DNA of 64,000 nucleotides, from positions 1,819,388 through 1,883,387 of the forward strand of contig JAEVLN010000009.1 in assembly GCA_018350325.1 (NCBI GenBank), given 5' to 3'. The position numbers were made by a program, and so were the translations under genes. The notes beneath the pieces were generated by a model. The model was not told the origin of the DNA. It worked only from the letters and a program-made list of their open reading frames with translations, and searched no databases. The number at the start of each line of letters is the position of its first letter. The stretch's first letter is position 1. This DNA comes from Globodera rostochiensis. Taxonomy: Eukaryota; Nematoda; Chromadorea; Rhabditida; Heteroderidae. Below, piece by piece: positions 31,363 to 45,317 of the stretch.

Positions 31363-33168
31363 TAGTTGCCTTTTTAATTAGAAATCACAATTCTGGTTGC
31401 CGTTTTAATTAGAAATCACAATTCTGGTTGCCTTTTTAAAAATCAGAAAACAGAATTTTGGTCGCAAAAAACAAGAATCAGAATCCTGTCGCTTTTTAAT
31501 TAGAAATCACAATTCTGGTCATCTTTTTCAAACCAGAATACAGAATTTTGGTCGCAAAAAACAAGAATCAGAATTCTGGTTGCCTTTTTAATTAGAAATC
31601 ACAATTCTGGTTGCCTTTTTAAAAATCAGAAAACAGAATTTTGGTCGCAAAAAACAAGAATCAGAATCCTGTCGCTTTTTAATTAGAAATCACAATTCTG
31701 AACACCTTTCCAACACCAGAATACAGAATTTTGGTCGCAAAAAACAAGAATCAGAATCCTGTCGCTTTTTAATTAGAAATCACAATTCTGAACACCTTTC
31801 CAACACCAGAAAACAGAATTTTGGTCGCTTTTTAATTAGAAATTACAATTCTGGTTGCCTTTTTAATTAGAAATCACAATTCTGGTCATCTTTTTTAAAC
31901 CAGAATACAGAATTTTGGTCGCAAAAAACAAGAATCAGAATTCTGATCGCTTTTTAATTAGAAATCACAATTCTGGTTGCCTTTTTAAAAACCAGAAAAC
32001 AGAATTTTGGTCGCAAAAAACAAGAATCAGAATCCTGTCGCTTTTTAATTAGAAATCACAATTCTGGTCATCTTTTTCAAACCAGAATACAGAATTTTGG
32101 TCGCAAAAAACAAGAATCACAATTCTGGTTGCCTTTTTAATTAGAAATCACAATTCTGGTTGCCTTTTTAAAAATCAGAAAACAGAATTTTGGTCGCAAA
32201 AAACAAGAATCACAATTCTGGTTGCCTTTTTAATTAGAAATCACAATTCTGGTCATCTTTTTCAAACCAGAATACAGAATTTTGGTCGCAAAAAACAAGA
32301 ATCAGAATTCTGATCGCTTTTTAATTAGAAATCACAATTCTGGTTGCCTTTTTAAAAACCAGAAAACAGAATTTTGGTCGCAAAAAACAAGAATCACAAT
32401 TCTGGTTGCCTTTTTAATTAGAAATCACAATTCTGGTCATCTTTTTCAAACCAGAATACAGAATTTTGGTCGCAAAAAACAAGAATCAGAATCCTGTCGC
32501 TTTTTAATTAGAAATCACAATTCTGGTCATCTTTTTCAAACCAGAATACAGAATTTTGGTCGCAAAAAACAAGAATCACAATTCTGGTTGCCTTTTTAAT
32601 TAGAAATCACAATTCTGGTCATCTTTTTCAAACCAGAATACAGAATTTTGGTCGCAAAAAACAAGAATCACAATTCTGGTTGTCTTTTTAATTAGAAATC
32701 ACAATTCTGGTTGCCTTTTTAATTAGAAATCACAATTCTGGTTGCCTTTTTAAAAATCAGAAAACAGAATTTTGGTCGCAAAAAACAAGAATCAGAATCC
32801 TGTCGCTTTTTAATTAGAAATCACAATTCTGGTCATCTTTTTCAAACCAGAATACAGAATTTTGGTCGCAAAAAACAAGAATCAGAATTCTGGTTGCCTT
32901 TTTAATTAGAAATCACAATTCTGGTTGCCTTTTTAAAAATCAGAAAACAGAATTTTGGTCGCAAAAAACAAGAATCAGAATCCTGTCGCTTTTTAATTAG
33001 AAATCACAATTCTGGTCATCTTTTTCAAACCAGAATACAGAATTTTGGTCGCAAAAAACAAGAATCAGAATCCTGTCGCTTTTTAATTAGAAATCACAAT
33101 TCTGGTCATCTTTTTCAAACCAGAATACAGAATTTTGGTCGCAAAAAACAAGAATCACAATTCTGGTT
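31363..33168. repeat. Minisatellite block 2
   Basis: Same subunits as block 1, starting abruptly at CTAGTTGCCTTTTTAATTAG. Subunit orders match parts of block 1, especially the last roughly 500 bp before the shared flank. The open frame at 32,282-32,599 is a satellite artefact. Confidence 0.95.
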
Positions 33169-33614
33169 ACTTTACTAATTATAAGGAAATTCTGTTTTGA
33201 AGCTCCGGGGGAATCCATTGATGTCGGAGATGTGTGCTTCGATTTGTCTGAAAATTTGCATGGTAGTAAAGTTCCAGGGTTTTTACAATCGAACGGTTTT
33301 TTTTTCCTCTAACTTGCTCGACAAGGGTCGAAAAGTCTAACGCCCCAAAAAGAAGAGCTCCTTTTTGCCTACCATGTTGCAGTTGGAGGGGCAAAAGTGG
33401 TTTAAAGCATGATTTTGATGGGTTGGCTTTGGAGAAAGGGCACAACTAGACAAAATTTGGGTTCGAATGATATAACATGTGTCCGGGTAAGTCTAACCGC
33501 GTAAGAGTTATTCGAGTGACAAAATGTCGAAAAATCGGACTTTTTTTTGGCTGTTTTGGGAGAAATTCAAAAAAACGATGGGGTTTGCTCGGATCGCTTC
33601 GGGGTTGGTTAATT
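33169..33614. repeat. Satellite flank, copy 2, cut by the giant palindrome
   Basis: Identical to 29,919-30,364 as far as I can compare. At GGTTAATT the copy stops and GCTGGGCCAGG of the giant inverted repeat begins, whereas copy 1 continues ATAAGTTGGGG. This fixes the left junction of the palindromic DNA. Confidence 0.88.
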
Positions 33615-36600
33615 GCTGGGCCAGGTCGGTCATTCATTGGTACACTAAAATATCTTTTTGCATTTGTTTTGACGTGGTAATATATATTTTAAAATTTACA
33701 ATTACTTTGTTCGAATTTTTTATTTTGTATTTTGAGGAGTTAAACCACGGAAGTTGTCGTTGACGCATTCTTGATGTCCCAGGTCCTGACGAAATGAATA
33801 TTTACAGTTATGTTTATATTTCAAAGCATTATTAATTCAGAATCCGCGCAAGTGGCTTACATTTTTCATTACATAATAATCATGTTAGAGCAGATTAAAA
33901 GATTTGTAGGATAACTCTCGTATGTCAATTTAAGTTAGATTTAAACATTTGCGGAATTAAACTATTTTTTCAAAATAGAATTGGGGAAAAAATTTCGGTT
34001 TTTGATTAATAATAAATAATAAACATTAATTTTTAGGCTTAATTTCATATCATGCCGATACTTCTCCAAATTTACCTCGCCACTTTATATTTGTTATATT
34101 TATTTTGCTGTGTTTATTATAATTATAAACTGTTATTAATGTCTTTCCTTATTATCGTATTTTGAAAGATTATTTTTTCTTTAAACCGTGGGCGACCACT
34201 GTGGTTTCCCCACGCTGCACATTTGACTATAAGTCAATTTCTTATTTTAAATTGTTTCAAAATTAATTTTGAAAATGAATTAATTTAACTTTTTTATGCA
34301 AACTTTAAATTAGATTAAGGATTCGGAACCAATAAATTTTTAATTTATGAATGCATTTTTGGATTTTTTTTTTTTTTGCATTTTTTGTTAAGAAAATTGA
34401 TCAGGAAGACTGGGAGTCGGCGGTGCCGATAGGCGCCGCCGAGAAAATTTTGAATTTTTGATTCAATTTGTTAAGAGATTTGCAACCAAAATTTTAAAAA
34501 TATGGACAGTTTTTTGGAGCTTTTTAAGAATGTGAGAGGTCTACCGCCGGGGAAAAAAAATAAAGGTTTAGTGAATTCACTTAGGAAAAAGTGCCTAAAA
34601 TTTCAACAAAAAAATCATCATTTATAAGGTTTCTGAGTGATTTTTTTTTTGTAAAAAGGAGTACTTATTATTATTAAATTAAAAGAATAAAACCGAATTC
34701 CATACCCGGTTTTCGGTTAACCGGTTAATTTCCCAAAATATATGGTTTTCGTAACCGGTTTCGTAACCGTTTAACCGGTACTGTCCTACCCTATTTATTA
34801 ACTAATAAGTTGCTGAATGTTGCCAAATTTACTTTAATTTCTGGAGAGATTTGCAATTTGACTCTCTTTATTTTTAATTTATTATGCAATTCTTTATGAA
34901 TCGGTTTTTTACGAAGCAATTCATTTAATTATAAATTTTGGTTTAGGTGCACTTATAAATTTAGTTTTATTTTTAAATAGGCCAATTTATTGTGATTTTG
35001 AAGAATTAGCAAAGTTGATTCGCAGCAACCACCACCCGGGTTGTGCTTTTGTGTCACTAGTTAGATTTTCAATTTTTTAATTAATGTAATGTATTTATTT
35101 TTATTTATATATTACATAATCTTGAGTTTAAATCCAGAATATGCGCGAATTCTTTATTCTGTCTTTTTACAATTGTTTTAGTTACAAATAATTTTGTTTC
35201 CACATAATTTTCTGTAATTGTTTTTTATTTTGAGTATTTATTAAAGTATTTTTTTGTTTTCTGGCTTCGCTAACCCATCATCGAGCGCACTCAGAAAAAC
35301 ATCATATTATTAGTCGTTATTATGTGAATTGGAATTTATTTTAATCAACAAATTAAGAGTTTAAAAAGTATTTTTATGAAACCTTATCTTGTTTTTCAAA
35401 TTTGATCCCAAAATTATTTGTATTTTAGTTAATTATATTTGTTATTAATATTATTTTATCATTGAAATATTTTTTAATGCATTTCATATTTTGTTTTAAA
35501 TTTTAAAATTCGATTCTCTTCGCATACGGTATTTTTGTAGTTGAGTTAACCCTTTTTGGTGTTAAAAGTTTTTGAAAATATTTTTATAATCAAAATATAT
35601 GCCAGCAGTCAATGCTTTACGAGTATTTATTTAAAAAAATCGACAAAAATATAATACATTGAGAAAGGTCTTATTCATATATTTAAACAAGTAAAAAATT
35701 CGTAAAAACTAAAATATAAACATAATTTATTCTAATTGAAAATCAAAGAAGAAATTATAAAAAAGTGCAAAAAATGAATAATTCTTATTGTTTATTTTAA
35801 ATATATTTACGCGGAATGTTATATTACAAGCCATGCCATAAACAAAGCTTTCTCCCGGACCAGATATTTTCCTCAATAGATATGAGCGATTGGAGATTGT
35901 AATGATCTTTACGATTTATGATAAAATATACAAAACCATGCACATTTTTCTTAATCACTCATTAATTAATTTCTTTCAATTAATATGTTTTAGAAAATTT
36001 CTTTACATGAGTAAATTAATATTTTAATTTATTTGTTTTACGTCCTTGTAGTAAATGTCAATATTTTTATAAACGTATCTAGATGCAATTTGTATAATTG
36101 ATCAAACAATTTTATTCTTTTCGGATGTACAAAGAATTAGATAATAGATTTACAACTGCTTTTAAATGTAATTTGCAATACATTTATTTCAAAAATTTAA
36201 AATAGCTTACTTAACGAAAATAACACATTCAAAAGTGACATTATTAATTATAACAACGATATATCAAATATAACTAAAAAATTTAATTATTTTTTTTTAG
36301 CATCGGATGACAAAAAAAGTCAAAAAGAATTGGTAAATCAGGAATTCTTGCTACAACGAATTTAATAATCAACGAAATCAGATACAAGGGAAAACCTACC
36401 TAGATGTGGCAAGCCCTTACTGCTCAAAATTTCGAATCTCAATCTTTAATTAAAATCTTTAAATTATATATTTAATAGCAACCTTCGTTAGCAACTCAAA
36501 CTCCATTCTACCGAATTTTATGCGCAATTACAGTTAAAAGATATGGTTGTTAAAAAATTAATACAAGTTTACACTTTTTTGAAGGCATTCTGAATGTAAT

Positions 36601-39600
36601 GTAGATAAACTCGGAAATTAGCGTACTTCAAGGTTCCAAATCCAATTTATAAAGAAAAACCCCAGAATGCGAGTAGTTGATAAATACTAATTTACATTAT
36701 TAGTTTTATCATCAGCCAATTTTATATTTAATAAATATGGATATTACGATAAAAATTTATGAATATAATCACCTAATATTTACTATACGTTTCCAAAGCT
36801 TCTTTAGGGGCAGTTTTTCGAGTACCGGGCGGGTTGCATCGTCGGCATTAGTATCATTGACGAACCTCAGTTAAATTTCGAGTCGACTTCTCCGGGAGCA
36901 CCAATGAACAAACAAGCATAAGAATATAATTTATTTAATTTAAATGTTGCGCAAAATATTAAAATCCACGTATTAGATTCTTTTTACAAAACAAAAACCT
37001 TAATTGCTCACTAAAGTTAAAAGTGTAAGAAAATTCGTCAGGAAGCACTTATAAAATTGTTTTCAAAGTTAAGCAACCTATTTAAGAATACAAATAATTA
37101 CTAAAATATAAAATCTAAATTTGAAATAATTAAATTTTAATCAAGTCATTTATGATAATAACAATTTTAAATGGCCAAGTATTAACACTCATAAATAAAA
37201 AGAAAAATTTTTAAAAGCAGAAATAAATAAATACTTAGTATGTAAAAAGAACCAAATATTATTCATAAAAAGTACTCAACAACATCGTTAAGAGAAATTG
37301 ATCAAATACTAAAGATAAAAACTTTCAACATCGAAAAGAAAAAATAAAAATTATTTTTAAAAAAGTGCTTAAAAAAAATTTTATATACAACAAATATTGA
37401 TAATAAAAATTGCTCAAATACAAAAAAAGTTTTTTGTTTTTGCATTTTAAAAATGATTTTTTTTTAAATTTATTCTAAATGTTAAGATATATTGTAACCA
37501 TGAGCTGAGCTGCTCATCCCCAGAAACGTAATTTTAAACAAAAGTTGCTCTGATACTTTTTTGTAATAATATAGTAAATGCGTAGAAGATACTGTTTTAA
37601 AGATATGAATTGCATTTAAATTCATTGAAATATCACTTTTAGTTTTGGTTTTTAATACAAACTAGAACTATTTATTAATATTAACGACATTAATAAAATG
37701 GAATAAATTTATTTTTAATTAGTTGAATGCAGTACAAAATCCTAAGAAAATAAAAAATTAAACTAAAATATTTTTTCATCTCTTTTATTTTAAATATGAT
37801 ATTCTAACAATTTTTGTAGTGAAAATCAAAAAATTATTTGTAAATTTAATAAAATTTTTAGCAATAAATGTAAGATTTGAAAAAACAAAAATTAAATTTT
37901 AATTAATCGGTAATTAATTTTGAGTTTGAAGATGTGACCTTTCTTTGGATTCCCAGCATAGCGATGTTTTTTGAAAAATAAAATTTAAACAATTTATTCG
38001 TTAACTATTTTAAACCTCAAATTACTTGTTTAAAATGCATTTCATTATATAATTTTTATGCATACAATTTCTTTAAATGAATTAATAACAAAACTTAAAT
38101 TGAATATTAAAAAATGCAGTAAAATTTAAAGCATTAGATAAATTCATTAAAATAAACTTTAATAAATAATACTACGCATTAACAATAAAAAATATTTTTG
38201 AGTTAATCGGAAATATACCTAAATCAAAGAATATCGAAAAAAGTCAAAAACTAAATAATTTTTTATTTTAAAATATTTTATATCCTATTGACAAAAAGAA
38301 CGTTGAGCTAAAATAAATTTACTGTAATTTCTAATAAAAATGCGTCAAGTGGTTACGGAGTGAAGAAGGTTAGACGAGAGATTTGAAAGAAATAGTGTGG
38401 AAAGTGAAGAGACTTTGCCAGAGAAAGAGAGAAAAATGGGTGAAAGGAAAATGGGCAGAGAGATATTGGGCAAATGACTGCGCTGCCCTTGCGGCGCGCG
38501 CGTCGCTGACGCGTACGCCACTCGCTGCTCATTGGCTGCGGGTGCGCAACGCTGTCCAATTGGAGTGAGAAATTTTATTTTTCAAAAAACATCGCTATGC
38601 TGGGAATCCAAAGAAAGGTCACATCTTCAAACTCAAAATTAATTACCGATTAATTAAAATTTAATTTTTGTTTTTTCAAATCTTACATCTATTGCTAAAA
38701 ATTTTATTAAATTTACAAATAATTTTTTGATTTTCACTACAAAAATTGTTAGAATATCATATTTAAAATAAAAGAGATGAAAAAATATTTTAGTTTAATT
38801 TTTTATTTTCTTAGGATTTTGTACTGCATTCAACTAATTAAAAATAAATTTATTCCATTTTATTAATGTCGTTAATATTAATAAATAGTTCTAGTTTGTA
38901 TTAAAAACCAAAACTAAAAGTGATATTTCAATGAATTTAAATGCAATTCATATCTTTAAAACAGTATCTTCTACGCATTTACTATATTATTACAAAAAAG
39001 TATCAGAGCAACTTTTGTTTAAAATTACGTTTCTGGGGATGAGCAGCTCAGCTCATGGTTACAATATATCTTAACATTTAGAATAAATTTAAAAAAAAAT
39101 CATTTTTAAAATGCAAAAACAAAAAACTTTTTTTGTATTTGAGCAATTTTTATTATCAATATTTGTTGTATATAAAATTTTTTTTAAGCACTTTTTTAAA
39201 AATAATTTTTATTTTTTCTTTTCGATGTTGAAAGTTTTTATCTTTAGTATTTGATCAATTTCTCTTAACGATGTTGTTGAGTACTTTTTATGAATAATAT
39301 TTGGTTCTTTTTACATACTAAGTATTTATTTATTTCTGCTTTTAAAAATTTTTCTTTTTATTTATGAGTGTTAATACTTGGCCATTTAAAATTGTTATTA
39401 TCATAAATGACTTGATTAAAATTTAATTATTTCAAATTTAGATTTTATATTTTAGTAATTATTTGTATTCTTAAATAGGTTGCTTAACTTTGAAAACAAT
39501 TTTATAAGTGCTTCCTGACGAATTTTCTTACACTTTTAACTTTAGTGAGCAATTAAGGTTTTTGTTTTGTAAAAAGAATCTAATACGTGGATTTTAATAT

Positions 39601-42600
39601 TTTGCGCAACATTTAAATTAAATAAATTATATTCTTATGCTTGTTTGTTCATTGGTGCTCCCGGAGAAGTCGACTCGAAATTTAACTGAGGTTCGTCAAT
39701 GATACTAATGCCGACGATGCAACCCGCCCGGTACTCGAAAAACTGCCCCTAAAGAAGCTTTGGAAACGTATAGTAAATATTAGGTGATTATATTCATAAA
39801 TTTTTATCGTAATATCCATATTTATTAAATATAAAATTGGCTGATGATAAAACTAATAATGTAAATTAGTATTTATCAACTACTCGCATTCTGGGGTTTT
39901 TCTTTATAAATTGGATTTGGAACCTTGAAGTACGCTAATTTCCGAGTTTATCTACATTACATTCAGAATGCCTTCAAAAAAGTGTAAACTTGTATTAATT
40001 TTTTAACAACCATATCTTTTAACTGTAATTGCGCATAAAATTCGGTAGAATGGAGTTTGAGTTGCTAACGAAGGTTGCTATTAAATATATAATTTAAAGA
40101 TTTTAATTAAAGATTGAGATTCGAAATTTTGAGCAGTAAGGGCTTGCCACATCTAGGTAGGTTTTCCCTTGTATCTGATTTCGTTGATTATTAAATTCGT
40201 TGTAGCAAGAATTCCTGATTTACCAATTCTTTTTGACTTTTTTTGTCATCCGATGCTAAAAAAAAATAATTAAATTTTTTAGTTATATTTGATATATCGT
40301 TGTTATAATTAATAATGTCACTTTTGAATGTGTTATTTTCGTTAAGTAAGCTATTTTAAATTTTTGAAATAAATGTATTGCAAATTACATTTAAAAGCAG
40401 TTGTAAATCTATTATCTAATTCTTTGTACATCCGAAAAGAATAAAATTGTTTGATCAATTATACAAATTGCATCTAGATACGTTTATAAAAATATTGACA
40501 TTTACTACAAGGACGTAAAACAAATAAATTAAAATATTAATTTACTCATGTAAAGAAATTTTCTAAAACATATTAATTGAAAGAAATTAATTAATGAGTG
40601 ATTAAGAAAAATGTGCATGGTTTTGTATATTTTATCATAAATCGTAAAGATCATTACAATCTCCAATCGCTCATATCTATTGAGGAAAATATCTGGTCCG
40701 GGAGAAAGCTTTGTTTATGGCATGGCTTGTAATATAACATTCCGCGTAAATATATTTAAAATAAACAATAAGAATTATTCATTTTTTGCACTTTTTTATA
40801 ATTTCTTCTTTGATTTTCAATTAGAATAAATTATGTTTATATTTTAGTTTTTACGAATTTTTTACTTGTTTAAATATATGAATAAGACCTTTCTCAATGT
40901 ATTATATTTTTGTCGATTTTTTTAAATAAATACTCGTAAAGCATTGACTGCTGGCATATATTTTGATTATAAAAATATTTTCAAAAACTTTTAACACCAA
41001 AAAGGGTTAACTCAACTACAAAAATACCGTATGCGAAGAGAATCGAATTTTAAAATTTAAAACAAAATATGAAATGCATTAAAAAATATTTCAATGATAA
41101 AATAATATTAATAACAAATATAATTAACTAAAATACAAATAATTTTGGGATCAAATTTGAAAAACAAGATAAGGTTTCATAAAAATACTTTTTAAACTCT
41201 TAATTTGTTGATTAAAATAAATTCCAATTCACATAATAACGACTAATAATATGATGTTTTTCTGAGTGCGCTCGATGATGGGTTAGCGAAGCCAGAAAAC
41301 AAAAAAATACTTTAATAAATACTCAAAATAAAAAACAATTACAGAAAATTATGTGGAAACAAAATTATTTGTAACTAAAACAATTGTAAAAAGACAGAAT
41401 AAAGAATTCGCGCATATTCTGGATTTAAACTCAAGATTATGTAATATATAAATAAAAATAAATACATTACATTAATTAAAAAATTGAAAATCTAACTAGT
41501 GACACAAAAGCACAACCCGGGTGGTGGTTGCTGCGAATCAACTTTGCTAATTCTTCAAAATCACAATAAATTGGCCTATTTAAAAATAAAACTAAATTTA
41601 TAAGTGCACCTAAACCAAAATTTATAATTAAATGAATTGCTTCGTAAAAAACCGATTCATAAAGAATTGCATAATAAATTAAAAATAAAGAGAGTCAAAT
41701 TGCAAATCTCTCCAGAAATTAAAGTAAATTTGGCAACATTCAGCAACTTATTAGTTAATAAATAGGGTAGGACAGTACCGGTTAAACGGTTACGAAACCG
41801 GTTACGAAAACCATATATTTTGGGAAATTAACCGGTTAACCGAAAACCGGGTATGGAATTCGGTTTTATTCTTTTAATTTAATAATAATAAGTACTCCTT
41901 TTTACAAAAAAAAAATCACTCAGAAACCTTATAAATGATGATTTTTTTGTTGAAATTTTAGGCACTTTTTCCTAAGTGAATTCACTAAACCTTTATTTTT
42001 TTTCCCCGGCGGTAGACCTCTCACATTCTTAAAAAGCTCCAAAAAACTGTCCATATTTTTAAAATTTTGGTTGCAAATCTCTTAACAAATTGAATCAAAA
42101 ATTCAAAATTTTCTCGGCGGCGCCTATCGGCACCGCCGACTCCCAGTCTTCCTGATCAATTTTCTTAACAAAAAATGCAAAAAAAAAAAAAAATCCAAAA
42201 ATGCATTCATAAATTAAAAATTTATTGGTTCCGAATCCTTAATCTAATTTAAAGTTTGCATAAAAAAGTTAAATTAATTCATTTTCAAAATTAATTTTGA
42301 AACAATTTAAAATAAGAAATTGACTTATAGTCAAATGTGCAGCGTGGGGAAACCACAGTGGTCGCCCACGGTTTAAAGAAAAAATAATCTTTCAAAATAC
42401 GATAATAAGGAAAGACATTAATAACAGTTTATAATTATAATAAACACAGCAAAATAAATATAACAAATATAAAGTGGCGAGGTAAATTTGGAGAAGTATC
42501 GGCATGATATGAAATTAAGCCTAAAAATTAATGTTTATTATTTATTATTAATCAAAAACCGAAATTTTTTCCCCAATTCTATTTTGAAAAAATAGTTTAA

Positions 42601-42942
42601 TTCCGCAAATGTTTAAATCTAACTTAAATTGACATACGAGAGTTATCCTACAAATCTTTTAATCTGCTCTAACATGATTATTATGTAATGAAAAATGTAA
42701 GCCACTTGCGCGGATTCTGAATTAATAATGCTTTGAAATATAAACATAACTGTAAATATTCATTTCGTCAGGACCTGGGACATCAAGAATGCGTCAACGA
42801 CAACTTCCGTGGTTTAACTCCTCAAAATACAAAATAAAAAATTCGAACAAAGTAATTGTAAATTTTAAAATATATATTACCACGTCAAAACAAATGCAAA
42901 AAGATATTTTAGTGTACCAATGAATGACCGACCTGGCCCAGC
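33615..42942. repeat. Giant palindrome 1: two 4.37-kb inverted arms
   Basis: Left arm 33,615-37,986 and right arm 38,570-42,942 are reverse complements over their entire length, checked at many points, with only rare differences (for example one base at about 38,697). The ends are GCTGGGCCAGGTCGGTC and its complement. The central 583 bp (37,987-38,569) contains AT-rich DNA and the GC-box cassette. Each arm holds one GC hairpin (34,418; 42,115) and one small palindromic MITE-like piece made of ACCGGTTAACCG words (about 34,690-34,795). No coding region is present. Very AT-rich throughout. Confidence 0.93.
38345..38569 (-). repeat. GC-box cassette at the centre of palindrome 1
   Basis: Reverse complement of 56,755-56,985 and a diverged relative of 4,300-4,460. 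It includes GCGCGCGTCGCTGACGCGTACG. The short frame across it is not conserved with the 4.3-kb copy, so it is read as a regulatory-type or structural sequence, not a gene. Confidence 0.75.
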
Positions 42943-45317
42943 ATTTTTTGAAGCTCTAGTGATGAATGAGGTCCGACGGCCCGATAGGCGCCGCGGCAAT
43001 TTTGTCAACGTTTATTAAGCAAGCCATAGCATTTGAAAATTATGTTTTGATTAACAACCAAAAAACATGCAATATATAAACAAATTCCATTGCTCAATAT
43101 TTTTGTTTTAAGAATAGGCAAGAATACATCAAATGCCTGTAATAAAATTGATCGACTATTAAATTCGAGTGCAGCACGCAATTAAAGTAGAAAATTTTTA
43201 AATCCCAGCTCTAGTACTGAATCTTTTATATACATTATTTAATTAAAAGCACAAATTCTTATTTAAATAAAGTTATTATTTTTAATGTAATTAAATGTTT
43301 AATTCGTTTTCTTTTATTTGTCTTGTTTAAATCTGGTAATTTTAATTCATTTAATAATTTCGTGAGTGTCTTTTATATTGCCGAATAATTATTAATTACA
43401 TAGTCTACCGCTTTAAACTGTTCAGGATTATGAATTTTTTATTTTTTAATATTTGGCAACTTTTATTATCAATATTAGTTGAGTATTTATTTTATTGGCT
43501 TTATTAAAGTATTGGACCAGAACAGTCTAAGGTAGTTTTCTTTCGATTAAATCCAAACATTAATATTGCAAAATTATATTTTAATAAAAAACAATTCATA
43601 ACCTATACTTTTTTTATACAAAATGAGAATTATAAATAAAGAATTAAAATTGTTGTAGATTATTTGTTTAATGTAGCAGATTAGCTTCTTTATCTTCAGC
43701 AGTATTAAATATAAATTAATGATTTTTAACATTAATTGAAATTCGACCGCCATTCTTAATTTTTGCCATTCTACGCAGCCCGGTGCGCTGCCCGTAAATA
43801 GTCGTGCGGCTACGCCACCAGCTGGAAATTTTGTTTTTTTTTTTGTCTTTTGATTTGTCTCACTTATTAATATTCGACTTTATGGTCATATCAATGGATT
43901 AAAAAATTATTGAATTTTTTATATTGTTCTAAGCAGTGTAGGTAGTTTTTATCAATAAGCTATAAGTATACTAAGATTGCATTTAAATAAAAATTGGATT
44001 CACAAAAAGCTTAATGTTTTCTTGTTTAGTCATTTTGTTATAAATTAGTTTTAATGTTAATAAACATATAATATTTTTGTTTTATAATCATTTTTCAACC
44101 AATCGAAGCTTTTCTAATAAATGCATTTAAATAAAAACATCGGAAAGCTCTCTCATTAGTTTGTCCGTTTTTTCTCCATTTATTCTTGTGCCTCCAATGC
44201 CCGAAGACAAAAGAGGGTGCGAGGTTAACCCACGCAAGGCTGTTTAAAACTTTTAATAATTATTATTTATTAAATTTTTCGCTCTGGCCGCGATAATAGG
44301 AAAATAATTTTTACTTTAGATAATTAAATAGTTGATATAATTTTCTTGATATTTAAACGGATTGTTTCTTAATTATATTTTATTTAATAACTTAAGATGA
44401 ACAAATCATAAAGGTTTTGCTTTTTTTATAAAATAACGGTATTGCTGAACTGGAACTGATAGACACTGCCTTTATAAAATGGGTTTATTTTTATCTTTTA
44501 TAAATTTTGTAAAATTGTTTAGTTTTATTCAATTATGTGCTCGTCAATGCAAGGCATGCTTTTATAATGCAGAAATTTATTACTATAGCTAAACAAATAA
44601 TCTACAACAATTTTAATTCTTTATTTATAATTCTCATTTTGTATAAAAAAAGTATAGGTTATGAATTGTTTTTTATTAAAATATAATTTTGCAATATTAA
44701 TGTTTGGATTTAATCGAAAGAAAACTACCTTAGACTGTTCTGGTCCAATACTTTAATAAAGCCAATAAAATAAATACTCAACTAATATTGATAATAAAAG
44801 TTGCCAAATATTAAAAAATAAAAAATTCATAATCCTGAACAGTTTAAAGCGGTAGACTATGTAATTAATAATTATTCGGCAATATAAAAGACACTCACGA
44901 AATTATTAAATGAATTAAAATTACCAGATTTAAACAAGACAAATAAAAGAAAACGAATTAAACATTTAATTACATTAAAAATAATAACTTTATTTAAATA
45001 AGAATTTGTGCTTTTAATTAAATAATGTATATAAAAGATTCAGTACTAGAGCTGGGATTTAAAAATTTTCTACTTTAATTGCGTGCTGCACTCGAATTTA
45101 ATAGTCGATCAATTTTATTACAGGCATTTGATGTATTCTTGCCTATTCTTAAAACAAAAATATTGAGCAATGGAATTTGTTTATATATTGCATGTTTTTT
45201 GGTTGTTAATCAAAACATAATTTTCAAATGCTATGGCTTGCTTAATAAACGTTGACAAAATTGCCGCGGCGCCTATCGGGCCGTCGGACCTCATTCATCA
45301 CTAGAGCTTCAAAAAAT
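42943..45317. repeat. 2.4-kb fold-back unit (about 725-bp inverted arms)
   Basis: Arms 42,943 to about 43,669 and about 44,593-45,317 are inverted copies starting ATTTTTTGAAGCTCTAGTG. The central 0.92 kb is unique. It sits exactly between the end of palindrome 1 and the start of another copy of its left arm. A second copy starts at 61,711. A decayed GC hairpin lies near each end (42,973; 45,264). No open frame of note. Confidence 0.9.

Noticed and set aside
32282..32599. 105-codon open frame with repeated NSGHLFQTRIQNFGRK units
   Set aside because: It lies wholly within the satellite and exists only because the subunits lack stops in that frame.
38353..38568. Short frame conserved with 56,756-56,971 on both strands
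   Set aside because: The DNA itself is duplicated; the older relative at 4.3 kb does not keep the frame, so coding is unlikely.
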